Positions 57,201 through 64,000 of a stretch of DNA of 64,000 nucleotides are shown here, piece by piece. The notes beneath the pieces were generated by a model, which saw only the letters and a program-made list of their open reading frames with translations, did no database searches and was not told the DNA's origin. Positions within the stretch are counted from its first letter, which is position 1, and the number at the start of each line of letters is the position of its first letter. The position numbers and the translations under genes are program-made. The stretch comes from Thiothrix winogradskyi (GTDB lineage: Bacteria; Pseudomonadota; Gammaproteobacteria; Thiotrichales; Thiotrichaceae), in assembly GCF_021650935.1 (NCBI RefSeq), contig NZ_CP091244.1:868001-932000 (forward strand), given 5' to 3'.

Positions 57201-58305
57201 GCATACCAATGATAGTGAAATTGCGGTGTGTAATCTTGGTTCAGTCAACCTGACCGCGCACGTCAACGACGGCAAACTCGATGTGGCGAAACTGGAACGC
57301 ACCGTGACCACCGCGATGCGGATGCTGGATAACGTCATTGACTACAATTACTACAGTGTGCCGCAAGCGCGGAAATCCAACCTGCGCCACCGTCCAGTCG
57401 GCATGGGCATCATGGGTTTCCAAGACGCGCTGTACAAAATGAACCTCGCTTACGCCACTACCGAAGCGGTCGAATTCGCCGATCAAAGCATGGAAGCGGT
57501 GTCGTATTTCGCGATTCGTGCCTCCAGCAACCTCGCGGCAGAGCGCGGCAAATATCCGAGCTACAACGGTTCGCTGTGGAGCAAAGGCATTCTGCCCATC
57601 GACTCGCTGGAATTGCTGGGCGAAGAGCGCGGCGAATATTTCATCGTTGACCATACCCAAACGCTGGATTGGGATGCATTGCGCAACCAAGTCAAAGCCC
57701 AAGGAATGCGCAACTCCAACGTGATGGCAATTGCGCCGACCGCGACGATTTCCAATATTTGCGGCGTGTCGCAGTCCATCGAGCCGACTTACCAGAACCT
57801 GTTCGTCAAATCCAATTTGTCGGGCGAATTTACTGTCATCAACCCGTATCTGGTGCAGGATTTGAAAGCACTCGGCATGTGGGATGAGGTGATGATCAAC
57901 GACCTCAAATACTTCGACGGCTCGCTGCAACCGCTGGATCGTGTGCCGGACGCGCTCAAAGCCAAGTACGCCACCGCGTTTGAAATCGACGCACGTTGGT
58001 TGGTCGAAGCTGCTAGCCGCCGCCAGAAATGGATTGATCAGGGGCAATCGCTCAACTTGTACATGAAAGAGCCGAATGGCACGAAGCTGGATAATTTGTA
58101 CAAACTGGCGTGGGTGCGTGGGCTGAAAACCACCTATTACCTGCGCACTTTGGGTGCTACTGGCGCGGAAAAGACCAGCTCGGATGATTCTTCGGCAGCG
58201 GATAGCGTGGCGGGGATTAAACGGGCGGCGAATTTGGTATCGGTGGGATCGGAAGCACCGAAGGCTTGTTCGTTGCTTGATCCAGAGTGTGAGGCGTGTC
58301 AATAA
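54292..58305 (+). CDS. nrdA: Ribonucleotide reductase large subunit with embedded intein
   Basis: Class I ribonucleotide reductase alpha subunit, reducing NDPs to dNDPs. The 1337-residue precursor comprises two N-terminal ATP-cone regulatory domains (about 28-120 and 130-230), the catalytic ten-stranded barrel (CNLGSVNL region with active-site Cys) and the C-terminal redox pair CEAC. A 378-residue intein (residues 443-820) splits the conserved AVNQ/GGKRKGA stretch. The mature extein would be 959 residues, normal for the double-ATP-cone type as in Pseudomonas. The nrdB partner is 5 kb downstream beyond inserted defence genes. GAGGATC precedes the ATG. Confidence 0.95.
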   Translation: MSAVSVQDFQPVTPVSMTQPVSNANSFACKVIRRNGQVTDFDGSKIQVAMTKAFLDVEGSNAAGSARIHDTVRKLTAQVVDALLRRTPDGGMVHIEDIQDQVELALMRAGEHKVARSYVLYRAERARLRAEKDAKSKKKGKKSENVIHVKSATGDLKPLDEERLRKIIAEAVDGLEGVSAEQVMTATMRNLYDGISEKEVATALIISTRVMIDREPNYSQAAARMLMDSLRREALSFLEGQHTEATQHEMVELYAEVLKKTIQVGVKVERLADDLGRYDLAKLGAAIKPERDLQFTYLGLQTLYDRYFLHHDGVRFELPQVFFMRVAMGLAINEVEREDRAIEFYNLLSSFDFMSSTPTLFNSGTLRPQLSSCYLTTVPDHLEGIYDAIKDNALLSKYAGGLGNDWSRVRGMGAHIKGTNGKSQGVVPFLKVANDTAVAVNQCFAPDTQLHTADGIKAIRDVKAGDLVLGISGTYREVKRAMVYNQHDAMVALDVKHSIEPVKVTAGHPFYALRGVPLEQANDRTVNWLAKGKVKPEWVEAGQLQKGDYVAQVIPTETVMVDGFDADDARLYGILLGDGHLSKDGMQWGVSGNPQNDSHLDFVRAYLAERGIHSWETARGETYTQIHWASGRGVVRNATNGRIVGAGAATLPFSYDDIYNAQGEKRISRQFSHLPHPQTLALIQGLLETDGGVSRGKEIYFTNTSRQLAEGLRYQCLRLGVPTAGQYRERDNAHTGTRSDGTQIEFNGITKAFDIRIPAVPEIAALVDCQPIDKRNWLTYNGCVFSRVRGVESIPTLPFVFDLIVEGDESYMTTAALAHNGGKRKGAVCAYLETWHIDIEDFLELRKNTGDERRRTHDMNTANWIPDLFMKRVAAEAEWTLFSPDDAPDLHDLTGKAFEARYAEYEAKAARGEMKLFRKVPAVQLWRKMLGMIFETGHPWITFKDPCNVRYTNQHMGVVHSSNLCTEITLHTNDSEIAVCNLGSVNLTAHVNDGKLDVAKLERTVTTAMRMLDNVIDYNYYSVPQARKSNLRHRPVGMGIMGFQDALYKMNLAYATTEAVEFADQSMEAVSYFAIRASSNLAAERGKYPSYNGSLWSKGILPIDSLELLGEERGEYFIVDHTQTLDWDALRNQVKAQGMRNSNVMAIAPTATISNICGVSQSIEPTYQNLFVKSNLSGEFTVINPYLVQDLKALGMWDEVMINDLKYFDGSLQPLDRVPDALKAKYATAFEIDARWLVEAASRRQKWIDQGQSLNLYMKEPNGTKLDNLYKLAWVRGLKTTYYLRTLGATGAEKTSSDDSSAADSVAGIKRAANLVSVGSEAPKACSLLDPECEACQ
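55618..56751 (+). mobile_element. Intein with LAGLIDADG homing endonuclease in NrdA
   Basis: A 378-residue in-frame insertion beginning with Cys (CFAPDTQLHTADG, block A). Block B is at TAGHPFYA with conserved Thr and His. Two LAGLIDADG-type motifs are present, LYGILLGDGHL (about intein residue 130) and LIQGLLETDGGV (about 240). The C-terminal block F/G ends FVFDLIVEGD...LAHN, with penultimate His and terminal Asn. Both flanks are exact NrdA sequence. The residue after the intein (+1) is Gly, not Cys, Ser or Thr, which class 1 splicing normally needs. The homing endonuclease looks intact. Confidence 0.9.
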
Positions 58306-58628
58306 TGAAAAACTATCTGATGAATAGTATTGGTGGTGATTTGGTTTCTTCACCTCCGTGGGAGGAAGTAAGTGACATGATTCGTCATTGGTCTTCGTGT
58401 CCTGATAATGGCTATCTTGGTAGTGACTACGGATATAAAACCTCGCTTCTATCTTTTTTGAAAGAACCGCAAAATGATCAGGTTTCTAGGAAAATTGTAG
58501 AAAAAATGCAAGCGGATATTCCTGTTTTGTTTGGAAAGGATATATCTCTTGATTGGGATAACCTTATTCCTGAGCAATTAAATGTCCATGTTGGAAATAA
58601 TTTAACAGTAGTTTTGCTAGATGCATAG
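58305..58628 (+). CDS. Small hypothetical protein, partner of HEPN-like gene
   Basis: A 107-residue protein starting at an ATG that overlaps the nrdA stop by 1 nt. It has no recognised family. The composition is AT-rich compared with nrdA, and the protein is acidic and soluble without membrane segments. The next gene, 10 bp later, is HEPN-like, so the two may be a toxin-antitoxin or small defence pair; which of them neutralises the other is not evident. Confidence 0.6.
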   Translation: MKNYLMNSIGGDLVSSPPWEEVSDMIRHWSSCPDNGYLGSDYGYKTSLLSFLKEPQNDQVSRKIVEKMQADIPVLFGKDISLDWDNLIPEQLNVHVGNNLTVVLLDA

Positions 58629-58638
58629 GTGTTGCTGA

Positions 58639-59208
58639 ATGAAACATGACATATATAAGAGTTGGGAAAAAATATTAGACCCTAAGATTTTGCAAGAAAG
58701 TCTTATGCTTGTTTCAATGTTCGTTGTCGTGTATGAAATGTTGGAAGACGTTATTGTAAGAAGGATAAAGATTTTTTACACAGATGGATTTGATGAGAAA
58801 GATGAAATAATTTCTCCACGCTATCAAAGTGAAGTGAAAAGCCTAAATAGAAGTCCTGTTTATGCCTCTATAGCTTGGCTTGTAAATAATGAAGTGATAG
58901 ATGATGCTGATAGGGCGACCTTTGAAGTTGTAAAATTGCTTAGAAATAAAATTGTTCATGAGTTGCCAATGTTGATTATGACGGATGGCATTCCTCCGGA
59001 ACTGGATCAGCGTTTTTCTGAAGCAATCTACTTATTGGAAAAAATAGAACAATGGTGGTGGGTGAATTTTGAAATGGAAGTGAACCCAGAAGTTGATTCC
59101 GCTGATGTTACGCCGGGTTCTGTATGGATGTTAAAAATTCTTCTTGAAGTCGCAGGTGGAAAAACTGAGCATTACGATGAGTTTAAAAAGGTTTTTACGA
59201 AATGTTAA
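58639..59208 (+). CDS. HEPN-like protein (putative RNase)
   Basis: A 189-residue mostly helical protein with the Rx4H signature of HEPN ribonucleases (Arg102 and His107, in VVKLLRNKIVHEL). The remainder has HEPN-like helix spacing. AT-rich composition matches the upstream small gene, and the two sit between nrdA and the m5C methyltransferase gene. HEPN proteins are frequent toxins or defence effectors, often beside a small antitoxin; I infer that role here. I do not recognise a specific subfamily. Confidence 0.6.
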   Translation: MKHDIYKSWEKILDPKILQESLMLVSMFVVVYEMLEDVIVRRIKIFYTDGFDEKDEIISPRYQSEVKSLNRSPVYASIAWLVNNEVIDDADRATFEVVKLLRNKIVHELPMLIMTDGIPPELDQRFSEAIYLLEKIEQWWWVNFEMEVNPEVDSADVTPGSVWMLKILLEVAGGKTEHYDEFKKVFTKC

Positions 59209-59275
59209 TGGGGATTTCATTCAAGGATACGCCTAAGCGTAGGTTTTTGCCTTCTACGCTCACAGGTGTTCCTGT

Positions 59276-60463
59276 ATGAAAGTTTTGGAACTGTTCTCTG
59301 GTGCGGGCGGATTGGCAACAGGGCTGGAGTTTGCCGGTTTTCATCACGTCAAACTGGTGGAGTTCAACAAACACGCTTGCGCCACCCTGCAAGCTAATTT
59401 CGGTACAGAAAAAGTTTTCGCAGGAGACATTCGTGATTTCAGCTACGACGGCTTGAAGGGTGTGGACATCGTAGCAGGCGGCCCGCCATGTCAGCCGTTT
59501 TCCTTGGGTGGTAAGCATCAGGCGGGTCAGGATCATCGCGATATGTTCCCCTATGCCATCAACGCGATTCGCGAGCTGCAACCCAAAGCGTTCATTTTTG
59601 AGAATGTAAAAGGCTTGTTGCGCTCATCCTTCGCTGATTACTTTGAATATATCGTGCTACGCCTGACCTTCCCCGACTATAAACCAAAATTCGGATTCGA
59701 TTGGCAGTTACACCTGCAATTACTCAGAAAGCTCAAGTACGAAACCCATCAAGGGCTGAAATACAAAGTGGCTTATCAGCTTGTCAACGCTGCGGATTAC
59801 GGTGTGCCGCAAAGCCGCGAACGGGTGTTCATGGTCGGTATTCGTGACGATCTTGAGGTGGAATGGGCATTTCCCGCCCCTACACATTCCGATAGCGGTT
59901 TGTTGTGGGACAAGTTTGTGACAGGCGAATATTGGGAAAAACACGGTTTGGCGCATGAGCAGCGTGAACAGCCGAATGCCGCAACCCAAAAGCAAGTAAA
60001 TGTGCTCAAAACCCGTTATGGCTTGTTCCCACCTGCGCTGAAACCGTGGCAGACCGTGCGTGATGCGTTGGGTCATTTGCCAGACCCGCGTTCTGATCAT
60101 GCCATTCCCGACCATCTTTTCCGTGATGGCGCACGGGTGTATCCGGGGCATACGGGAAGTGATCATGACTTGCCTGCCAAAACCTTGAAAGCGGGTGGGC
60201 ATGGCGTACCGGGTGGCGAAAATATGCTGCGTTACCGTGATGGTTCAGTGCGCTATTTCACTGTGCATGAAGCCAAGTTGCTGCAAACCTTCCCGGCAGA
60301 TTTTTATATCGAAGGCGCGTGGGGTGAGGCGATGCGACAGATTGGGAACGCTGTGCCAGTGCATTTGTCCCAAACACTCGGTAAGGCTTTGCGCACAACA
60401 TTGCAGCAAGCCAAACCAGCGTTTGAACAAACAATGCCGTTTGCTTATAGGGCGGTTGGATAA
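59276..60463 (+). CDS. DNA (cytosine-5) methyltransferase, canonical motif order
   Basis: A 395-residue type II R-M m5C methyltransferase. Motifs appear in the usual order: I (VLELFSGAGGLATGLE), IV with the catalytic Cys (GGPPCQPFS), VI (IFENVKGL), VIII (QSRERVFMVGI), a target-recognition region, then IX/X (RQIGNAVPVHLSQTLG). It is first in a tightly packed operon with two nuclease-like genes and a second m5C methyltransferase. Target sequence cannot be read from the protein alone. Confidence 0.93.
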   Translation: MKVLELFSGAGGLATGLEFAGFHHVKLVEFNKHACATLQANFGTEKVFAGDIRDFSYDGLKGVDIVAGGPPCQPFSLGGKHQAGQDHRDMFPYAINAIRELQPKAFIFENVKGLLRSSFADYFEYIVLRLTFPDYKPKFGFDWQLHLQLLRKLKYETHQGLKYKVAYQLVNAADYGVPQSRERVFMVGIRDDLEVEWAFPAPTHSDSGLLWDKFVTGEYWEKHGLAHEQREQPNAATQKQVNVLKTRYGLFPPALKPWQTVRDALGHLPDPRSDHAIPDHLFRDGARVYPGHTGSDHDLPAKTLKAGGHGVPGGENMLRYRDGSVRYFTVHEAKLLQTFPADFYIEGAWGEAMRQIGNAVPVHLSQTLGKALRTTLQQAKPAFEQTMPFAYRAVG

Positions 60464-60466
60464 TTT

Positions 60467-61099
60467 ATGGAACTCACTACTGACATCCTCCGTGCCGAAG
60501 CTGCCCGTTTTGCAGATCTCGAAAGTCAACATCCTGAGCCATCGCTGTTTGGCGTGACGGATGGCAAGACTGTGGGTACTTATCTGAAACACAAATTTCG
60601 GTCATTCTTGCGTGGACAAGGGTATCAATTTGAGGAGGATAATTCCCACAACGGCATCGACTTTCCTGGTTTGCTGGTCGATATGAAAGTTATTAGCACC
60701 GACAGATCTCAATCCTCTTGTCCGTTCAAGTCACCACGGCAAAAAGTGTATGGCTTAGGTTATTCATTGATCATTTTCGTATACGACAAAACGGATGATG
60801 AAGTTGCCCATGTTGCCATCCTAACCATTGCCAATACGGTTTTTGTCGCGGCGGAGCGTACTGCTGATTTTAAGATGACGAAAGGGATACGCGATATTTT
60901 GGAGAATGAAGGCAATCGGGATGATGTGGTTGCATTTCTATCAGACAGTTACCTGTTACAAGACGAGGAACAACTGGATAGTTTGGCAAAAGAGCTGTTG
61001 AGGCATAAGCCAGAGCAGGGATATTTGAATATGCCCCGTCAGCTAGACTGTTTTTATGGTTTGACAAGCAATAGATTGATAGAGGGAATGCCATTGTGA
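60467..61099 (+). CDS. Putative restriction endonuclease subunit (PD-(D/E)XK-like, 210 aa)
   Basis: A 210-residue protein directly between the methyltransferase and the second nuclease-like gene. A possible PD-(D/E)XK core is visible as GIDFPGLLVDMK (Asp, then Asp-x-Lys). No closer family is assigned. It starts 3 bp after the methyltransferase stop and overlaps the next gene by 4 nt. It could be a stand-alone nuclease or one subunit of a heterodimeric enzyme. Confidence 0.7.
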   Translation: MELTTDILRAEAARFADLESQHPEPSLFGVTDGKTVGTYLKHKFRSFLRGQGYQFEEDNSHNGIDFPGLLVDMKVISTDRSQSSCPFKSPRQKVYGLGYSLIIFVYDKTDDEVAHVAILTIANTVFVAAERTADFKMTKGIRDILENEGNRDDVVAFLSDSYLLQDEEQLDSLAKELLRHKPEQGYLNMPRQLDCFYGLTSNRLIEGMPL

Positions 61100-62226
61100 T
61101 AGTGGAAAATGTAAAACCATTAGGTCATCGCCCTTTGATCGAATACCCGTGGGCAGGTGAGATTGATCGTTTATTGAATTCCGCTATTGGCTCGAATCCG
61201 CAGTATCGAGCATTTTTATTCGATGCTGTGGTCTCCCTTGCCTATATTGATGCAACGGCAGGCTTGGAGAGGTCTATTGAGCGTTGTGACAACGTAATGG
61301 ATGATTATAACGCTCATCTTGGTTTTATCAATTTGTGTTCCCCTTGCTATACAACCGGCATTTGGCAGTATCAAAAAGCGGCAAAACCTGAATCTGGCGC
61401 ATTGGGTAAATTAAGCAGTGAAATCATTTTGAAATTTGTGGAGCATTTCTCTGCAAATTTTGTCAGCGTATCGGTTATCGGTGGCAGCGACTATGCGGAT
61501 GCTGTGATTCAACATACATCAGGGTTGAAAATATTAGCAGAAGTGAAATCTGCTCCTTTAATGACTTATCCCTTGTTGATAAACGCAAAAGAGGCAAATG
61601 CAGTCACACATCACCAAAAATTGGTCATGACCTCATCGCAACTTCGGGTATGTGAGACAGCACTTTATCTACATGATGGCAAGGTGATTCCACTAGGCAA
61701 AGTGGGTTCTGAAAATTGGCCGTTCAAGGGATTTGTTGACTTTGTGTTGGATGATTCAAAGCAATCAGATATGGCGAAACATCTTCAAACATGGATGATG
61801 GCACGCGATACCTACAAAGATAAAAATAGACAAAATAAGTACTATTACCTAACTAATGCTTGTGGCAGTCCACCAGCAGAGGCTAAGAAAAATCACGGTT
61901 GGCCTCAGAAAGAGGTAATCAGCGATGGTAAAACCAGTGCAGGTATGGACAGGACTGACGACATCAAAAAGGGTATCTACCAAACCCTAAAAATAGGTGT
62001 AAAACACAAGCAGCACGTTGAATATCGGACAGCGATTATTTCCAACTTGCCAGCCTATAGGCATGGTGTTGATTACGTCGAACCACTTGTTCCAATGTTG
62101 TGGGGTTTTGAAGAGGATTTAGAAGAGTTAGCCGGAAAGCAAGCGATTCCACGGAACAAGCTCCGGTATGCTTTCGACTACATCATTACCCTCGAAGATC
62201 CATTACTGCGGGGATTGGATATATGA
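61096..62226 (+). CDS. Putative restriction endonuclease (PD-(D/E)XK-like, 376 aa)
   Basis: A 376-residue protein from a GTG overlapping the previous stop. The likely catalytic core is GGSDYADAVIQHTSG...ILAEVKSAP (Asp, then Glu-x-Lys), after a helical N-terminal domain containing SSEIILKFVEHFSANF. The C-terminal half is Lys-rich and may bind DNA. Its stop overlaps the start of the second methyltransferase (ATGA). The two nucleases are different in size and not obviously homologous. Confidence 0.7.
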   Translation: MIVENVKPLGHRPLIEYPWAGEIDRLLNSAIGSNPQYRAFLFDAVVSLAYIDATAGLERSIERCDNVMDDYNAHLGFINLCSPCYTTGIWQYQKAAKPESGALGKLSSEIILKFVEHFSANFVSVSVIGGSDYADAVIQHTSGLKILAEVKSAPLMTYPLLINAKEANAVTHHQKLVMTSSQLRVCETALYLHDGKVIPLGKVGSENWPFKGFVDFVLDDSKQSDMAKHLQTWMMARDTYKDKNRQNKYYYLTNACGSPPAEAKKNHGWPQKEVISDGKTSAGMDRTDDIKKGIYQTLKIGVKHKQHVEYRTAIISNLPAYRHGVDYVEPLVPMLWGFEEDLEELAGKQAIPRNKLRYAFDYIITLEDPLLRGLDI

Positions 62227-63290
62227 AGCAAGCCCTAAATCATGAAACCAGACCTTACACCGGCATCGTACTTGAACGCATCAAGCACCTGCCCCCCGGC
62301 GGAAAAATGGGTGATTTACCCCCGCATTTGCAACATGAAAGTTTCGTGCGCACGGGTGCAAAGAAAACAGGTGGCCCGAATATGCGCCTGTTACGTTTGG
62401 AACACGACAAACCCGCATTGACGGTAACAGCGTACATTTTCAATAAGTTTGTTCACCCAACAGAAGACCGTTATTTGACCCCACGCGAAGCCGCCAGCCT
62501 TCAAGATTTTCCGGTCGATTACGCATTCATGGGAACGCAGGGGCAAGTCCATCAACAAATTGGTAATGCCGTTCCGGTCAAATTGGGGAAAGCTATTGCG
62601 GTGGAGGTTGCCAACTACTTCGTGAGCAAAGGGCAAACGGGACAGATCACTATCGCCTCCTATTTTTGCGGGGCAGGCGGTTTAGACTTGGGATTTGAAC
62701 AGGCTAATCATGCGCTTGTTCAATTTAAGACCTGCTTTTCGACGGATATAGAAGAGCCTGTAGAAAAAACGATTTGTAAAAACAGACCAGAATGGAATTT
62801 TCAGCGTGCCGACATTCGGGAGCTTGAACCGGAACAGGTGCGACTATCCATCGGCAGTAATCCCGATGTCATTATTGGCGGCCCCCCGTGCCAACCCTTC
62901 AGCGTCGCAGGCAAGCAGAAAGCGACCCATGACCCGTTAGGCGTTTTATACCGCGATTACATTCGCCATATTGATTACCTGAAACCTCGGATGGTGGTAA
63001 TGGAAAATGTCTATGGTCTTGCGCAAGTCAAGAGTGCCAACATGATTGAAGAAATCTACCAATCATTTGCGGACATCGGTTACGACGTGACCCACAGCGA
63101 GTTAATGGCGGCTGATTACGGCACACCCCAAAAACGGCGAAGGCTGTTTTTTGTGGCTGCACAGAATTTGGCGGGATTCCATTTCCCAGAGCCGACACAC
63201 AGCGAATACGCCAATCTTTTAGGGCTTCCACGTTACGTGGGAGCTGGTGAAGTTCTTAGCACATTACCACCTGCCAACCTCAAACGTTAG
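62223..63290 (+). CDS. Circularly permuted DNA (cytosine-5) methyltransferase
   Basis: A 355-residue m5C methyltransferase whose motif order is rotated. Motifs IX/X (LTPREAASLQDFP and QQIGNAVPVKLGKAIA) sit in the N-terminal 140 residues. Motif I (IASYFCGAGGLDLGFE), IV with catalytic Cys (GGPPCQPFSVAGKQ), VI (VMENVYGL) and VIII (QKRRRLFFVA) follow in the C-terminal part. The target-recognition region must precede motif IX. Permuted m5C enzymes of this sort are known, for example M.BssHII. It closes the R-M operon 35 bp before nrdB. Confidence 0.88.
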   Translation: MKQALNHETRPYTGIVLERIKHLPPGGKMGDLPPHLQHESFVRTGAKKTGGPNMRLLRLEHDKPALTVTAYIFNKFVHPTEDRYLTPREAASLQDFPVDYAFMGTQGQVHQQIGNAVPVKLGKAIAVEVANYFVSKGQTGQITIASYFCGAGGLDLGFEQANHALVQFKTCFSTDIEEPVEKTICKNRPEWNFQRADIRELEPEQVRLSIGSNPDVIIGGPPCQPFSVAGKQKATHDPLGVLYRDYIRHIDYLKPRMVVMENVYGLAQVKSANMIEEIYQSFADIGYDVTHSELMAADYGTPQKRRRLFFVAAQNLAGFHFPEPTHSEYANLLGLPRYVGAGEVLSTLPPANLKR

Positions 63291-63325
63291 TTTAGTTGGC
63301 ATTCAGCATTTAGGAGAGTAAAATC

Positions 63326-64000
63326 ATGACGCTTGATTGGGATAACCCACTTGCCGCGCCCGTGCCACGCACGAACGGCTACCAACCGACTTTTAGTCTT
63401 GACGAAGTGTTTGTTGAAGAACCTACTGTGGAGGTAGATGAAAGTGAGCTCAGCGCAAAAACCCAAGTTGCAGTTAAATCGCCAACGGAGTCGGCGACGT
63501 TTGCAACGACGGTAACAGAGGCGGCTTCTCACAGAACTGTAGAAGCCGCTCCAACGGTCAGCCCTACCCGCCAGCCGTTTGTGCCAGAGCCTTTCAAACC
63601 TCAACAGCCGATCAGTAGCGCTGACAAGCGCGTGATCAATGGCAGCGGCGACATCAACCAACTCGCCCCGTTCAAATACCCGTGGGCATGGGATTTTTTC
63701 CTCAACGCCAATAAAAACCACTGGACACCACTCGACATCAATATGGCGCAGGATGTGCATGACTACCATCACAACCTCAGCCCAGCCGAACGCCATGTGT
63801 ACGAAAACGTCCTTGCCTATTTGACCACTTCCGACATTCTGGCGATGCGCAATATTGGCTTGGCGGTAATGGAAAAAATGACCGCACCGGAATTGCAAAT
63901 CTACCAAGCCCGTCAAGTCTACGAGGAAGCCCTGCATACTTGGACTTACCAGCATTGCATCGAAACCATCGGGCTGGATCAGGTGGAAATCTATAACCGT
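63326..64000 (+). CDS. nrdB: Ribonucleotide reductase small subunit (3' end missing)
   Basis: Class I beta subunit, the radical-generating ferritin-like partner of NrdA. 225 codons are visible before the window end, in frame throughout. After a long low-complexity Thr/Val/Pro-rich N-terminal extension of about 100 residues, the ferritin-like domain begins (YPWAWDFFLNANKNHWTP), with metal-ligand motif EEALHTWTYQHC. An AGGAG site precedes the ATG at 63326. It is normally adjacent to nrdA; here a 5-kb defence insertion separates them. Confidence 0.92.
   Translation, partial: MTLDWDNPLAAPVPRTNGYQPTFSLDEVFVEEPTVEVDESELSAKTQVAVKSPTESATFATTVTEAASHRTVEAAPTVSPTRQPFVPEPFKPQQPISSADKRVINGSGDINQLAPFKYPWAWDFFLNANKNHWTPLDINMAQDVHDYHHNLSPAERHVYENVLAYLTTSDILAMRNIGLAVMEKMTAPELQIYQARQVYEEALHTWTYQHCIETIGLDQVEIYNR

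Overview
The window reads as a chromosomal segment of a gammaproteobacterium with moderate GC. Conserved blocks (LysM protein/def/fmt/rsmB/DUF4390/ntrY/ntrX/trkA/trkH; pyrB-pyrC'; lexA; nrdA with two ATP cones) fit the Thiotrichales/Pseudomonas side of the class. A Thiothrix-like filamentous sulfur oxidiser is my best guess from overall protein flavour and the large glycogen operon, but that is inference. No rRNA, tRNA or CRISPR array was seen.

Layout. 1-13 kb: end of an NtrC-type regulator, a LysM lipoprotein (minus strand), then a tight plus-strand run for formyl-Met handling (def, fmt), rRNA methylation (rsmB, broken by an IS200-type element), a DUF4390 protein, the NtrY/NtrX two-component pair and the TrkA/TrkH potassium system. 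13-27 kb: a FimT-like pseudopilin, then pgi, glk and an overlapping glycogen operon (glgC, a GH57 glucanase, malQ, glgB, glgA, glgP), which together route glucose phosphates into and out of glycogen. ispH follows on the minus strand.

28-41 kb is a defence island: a SNF2-type helicase with a degenerate PLD-like N-terminus, an AT-rich three-gene cassette (TIGR04255 protein, a signal-peptide-like HTH protein, an unknown), then DUF4391, a type III Mod methyltransferase, an AlbA_2/ATPase-like regulator and a Res helicase-nuclease. Mod carries a pure run of 15 AGCC tetranucleotides inside the reading frame and an AT-rich, apparently swapped target-recognition domain. It looks like a phase-variable, recombining type III R-M system with accessory genes.

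41-54 kb: pyrB with an inactive dihydroorotase-like pyrC', trmL, ribF, an adenosine/ribokinase-like gene, a non-coding region with three DnaA boxes, a FimV-like protein, an unknown membrane pair beside lexA, a membrane-bound AraC-type regulator, and a bufferin-like RiPP locus (precursor with EF-hands and EGKCGG repeats, DUF692/MNIO enzyme, DUF2063 partner).

54-64 kb: nrdA, containing a complete LAGLIDADG intein with an unusual +1 glycine, and nrdB (cut by the window end). The two are separated by a 5-kb insertion: a small HEPN-like gene pair and a four-gene type II R-M operon (m5C methyltransferase, two PD-(D/E)XK-like nucleases, and a circularly permuted m5C methyltransferase). Several genes (fmt, malQ, the DUF2063 gene) carry short palindromic or interspersed repeats inserted in frame.
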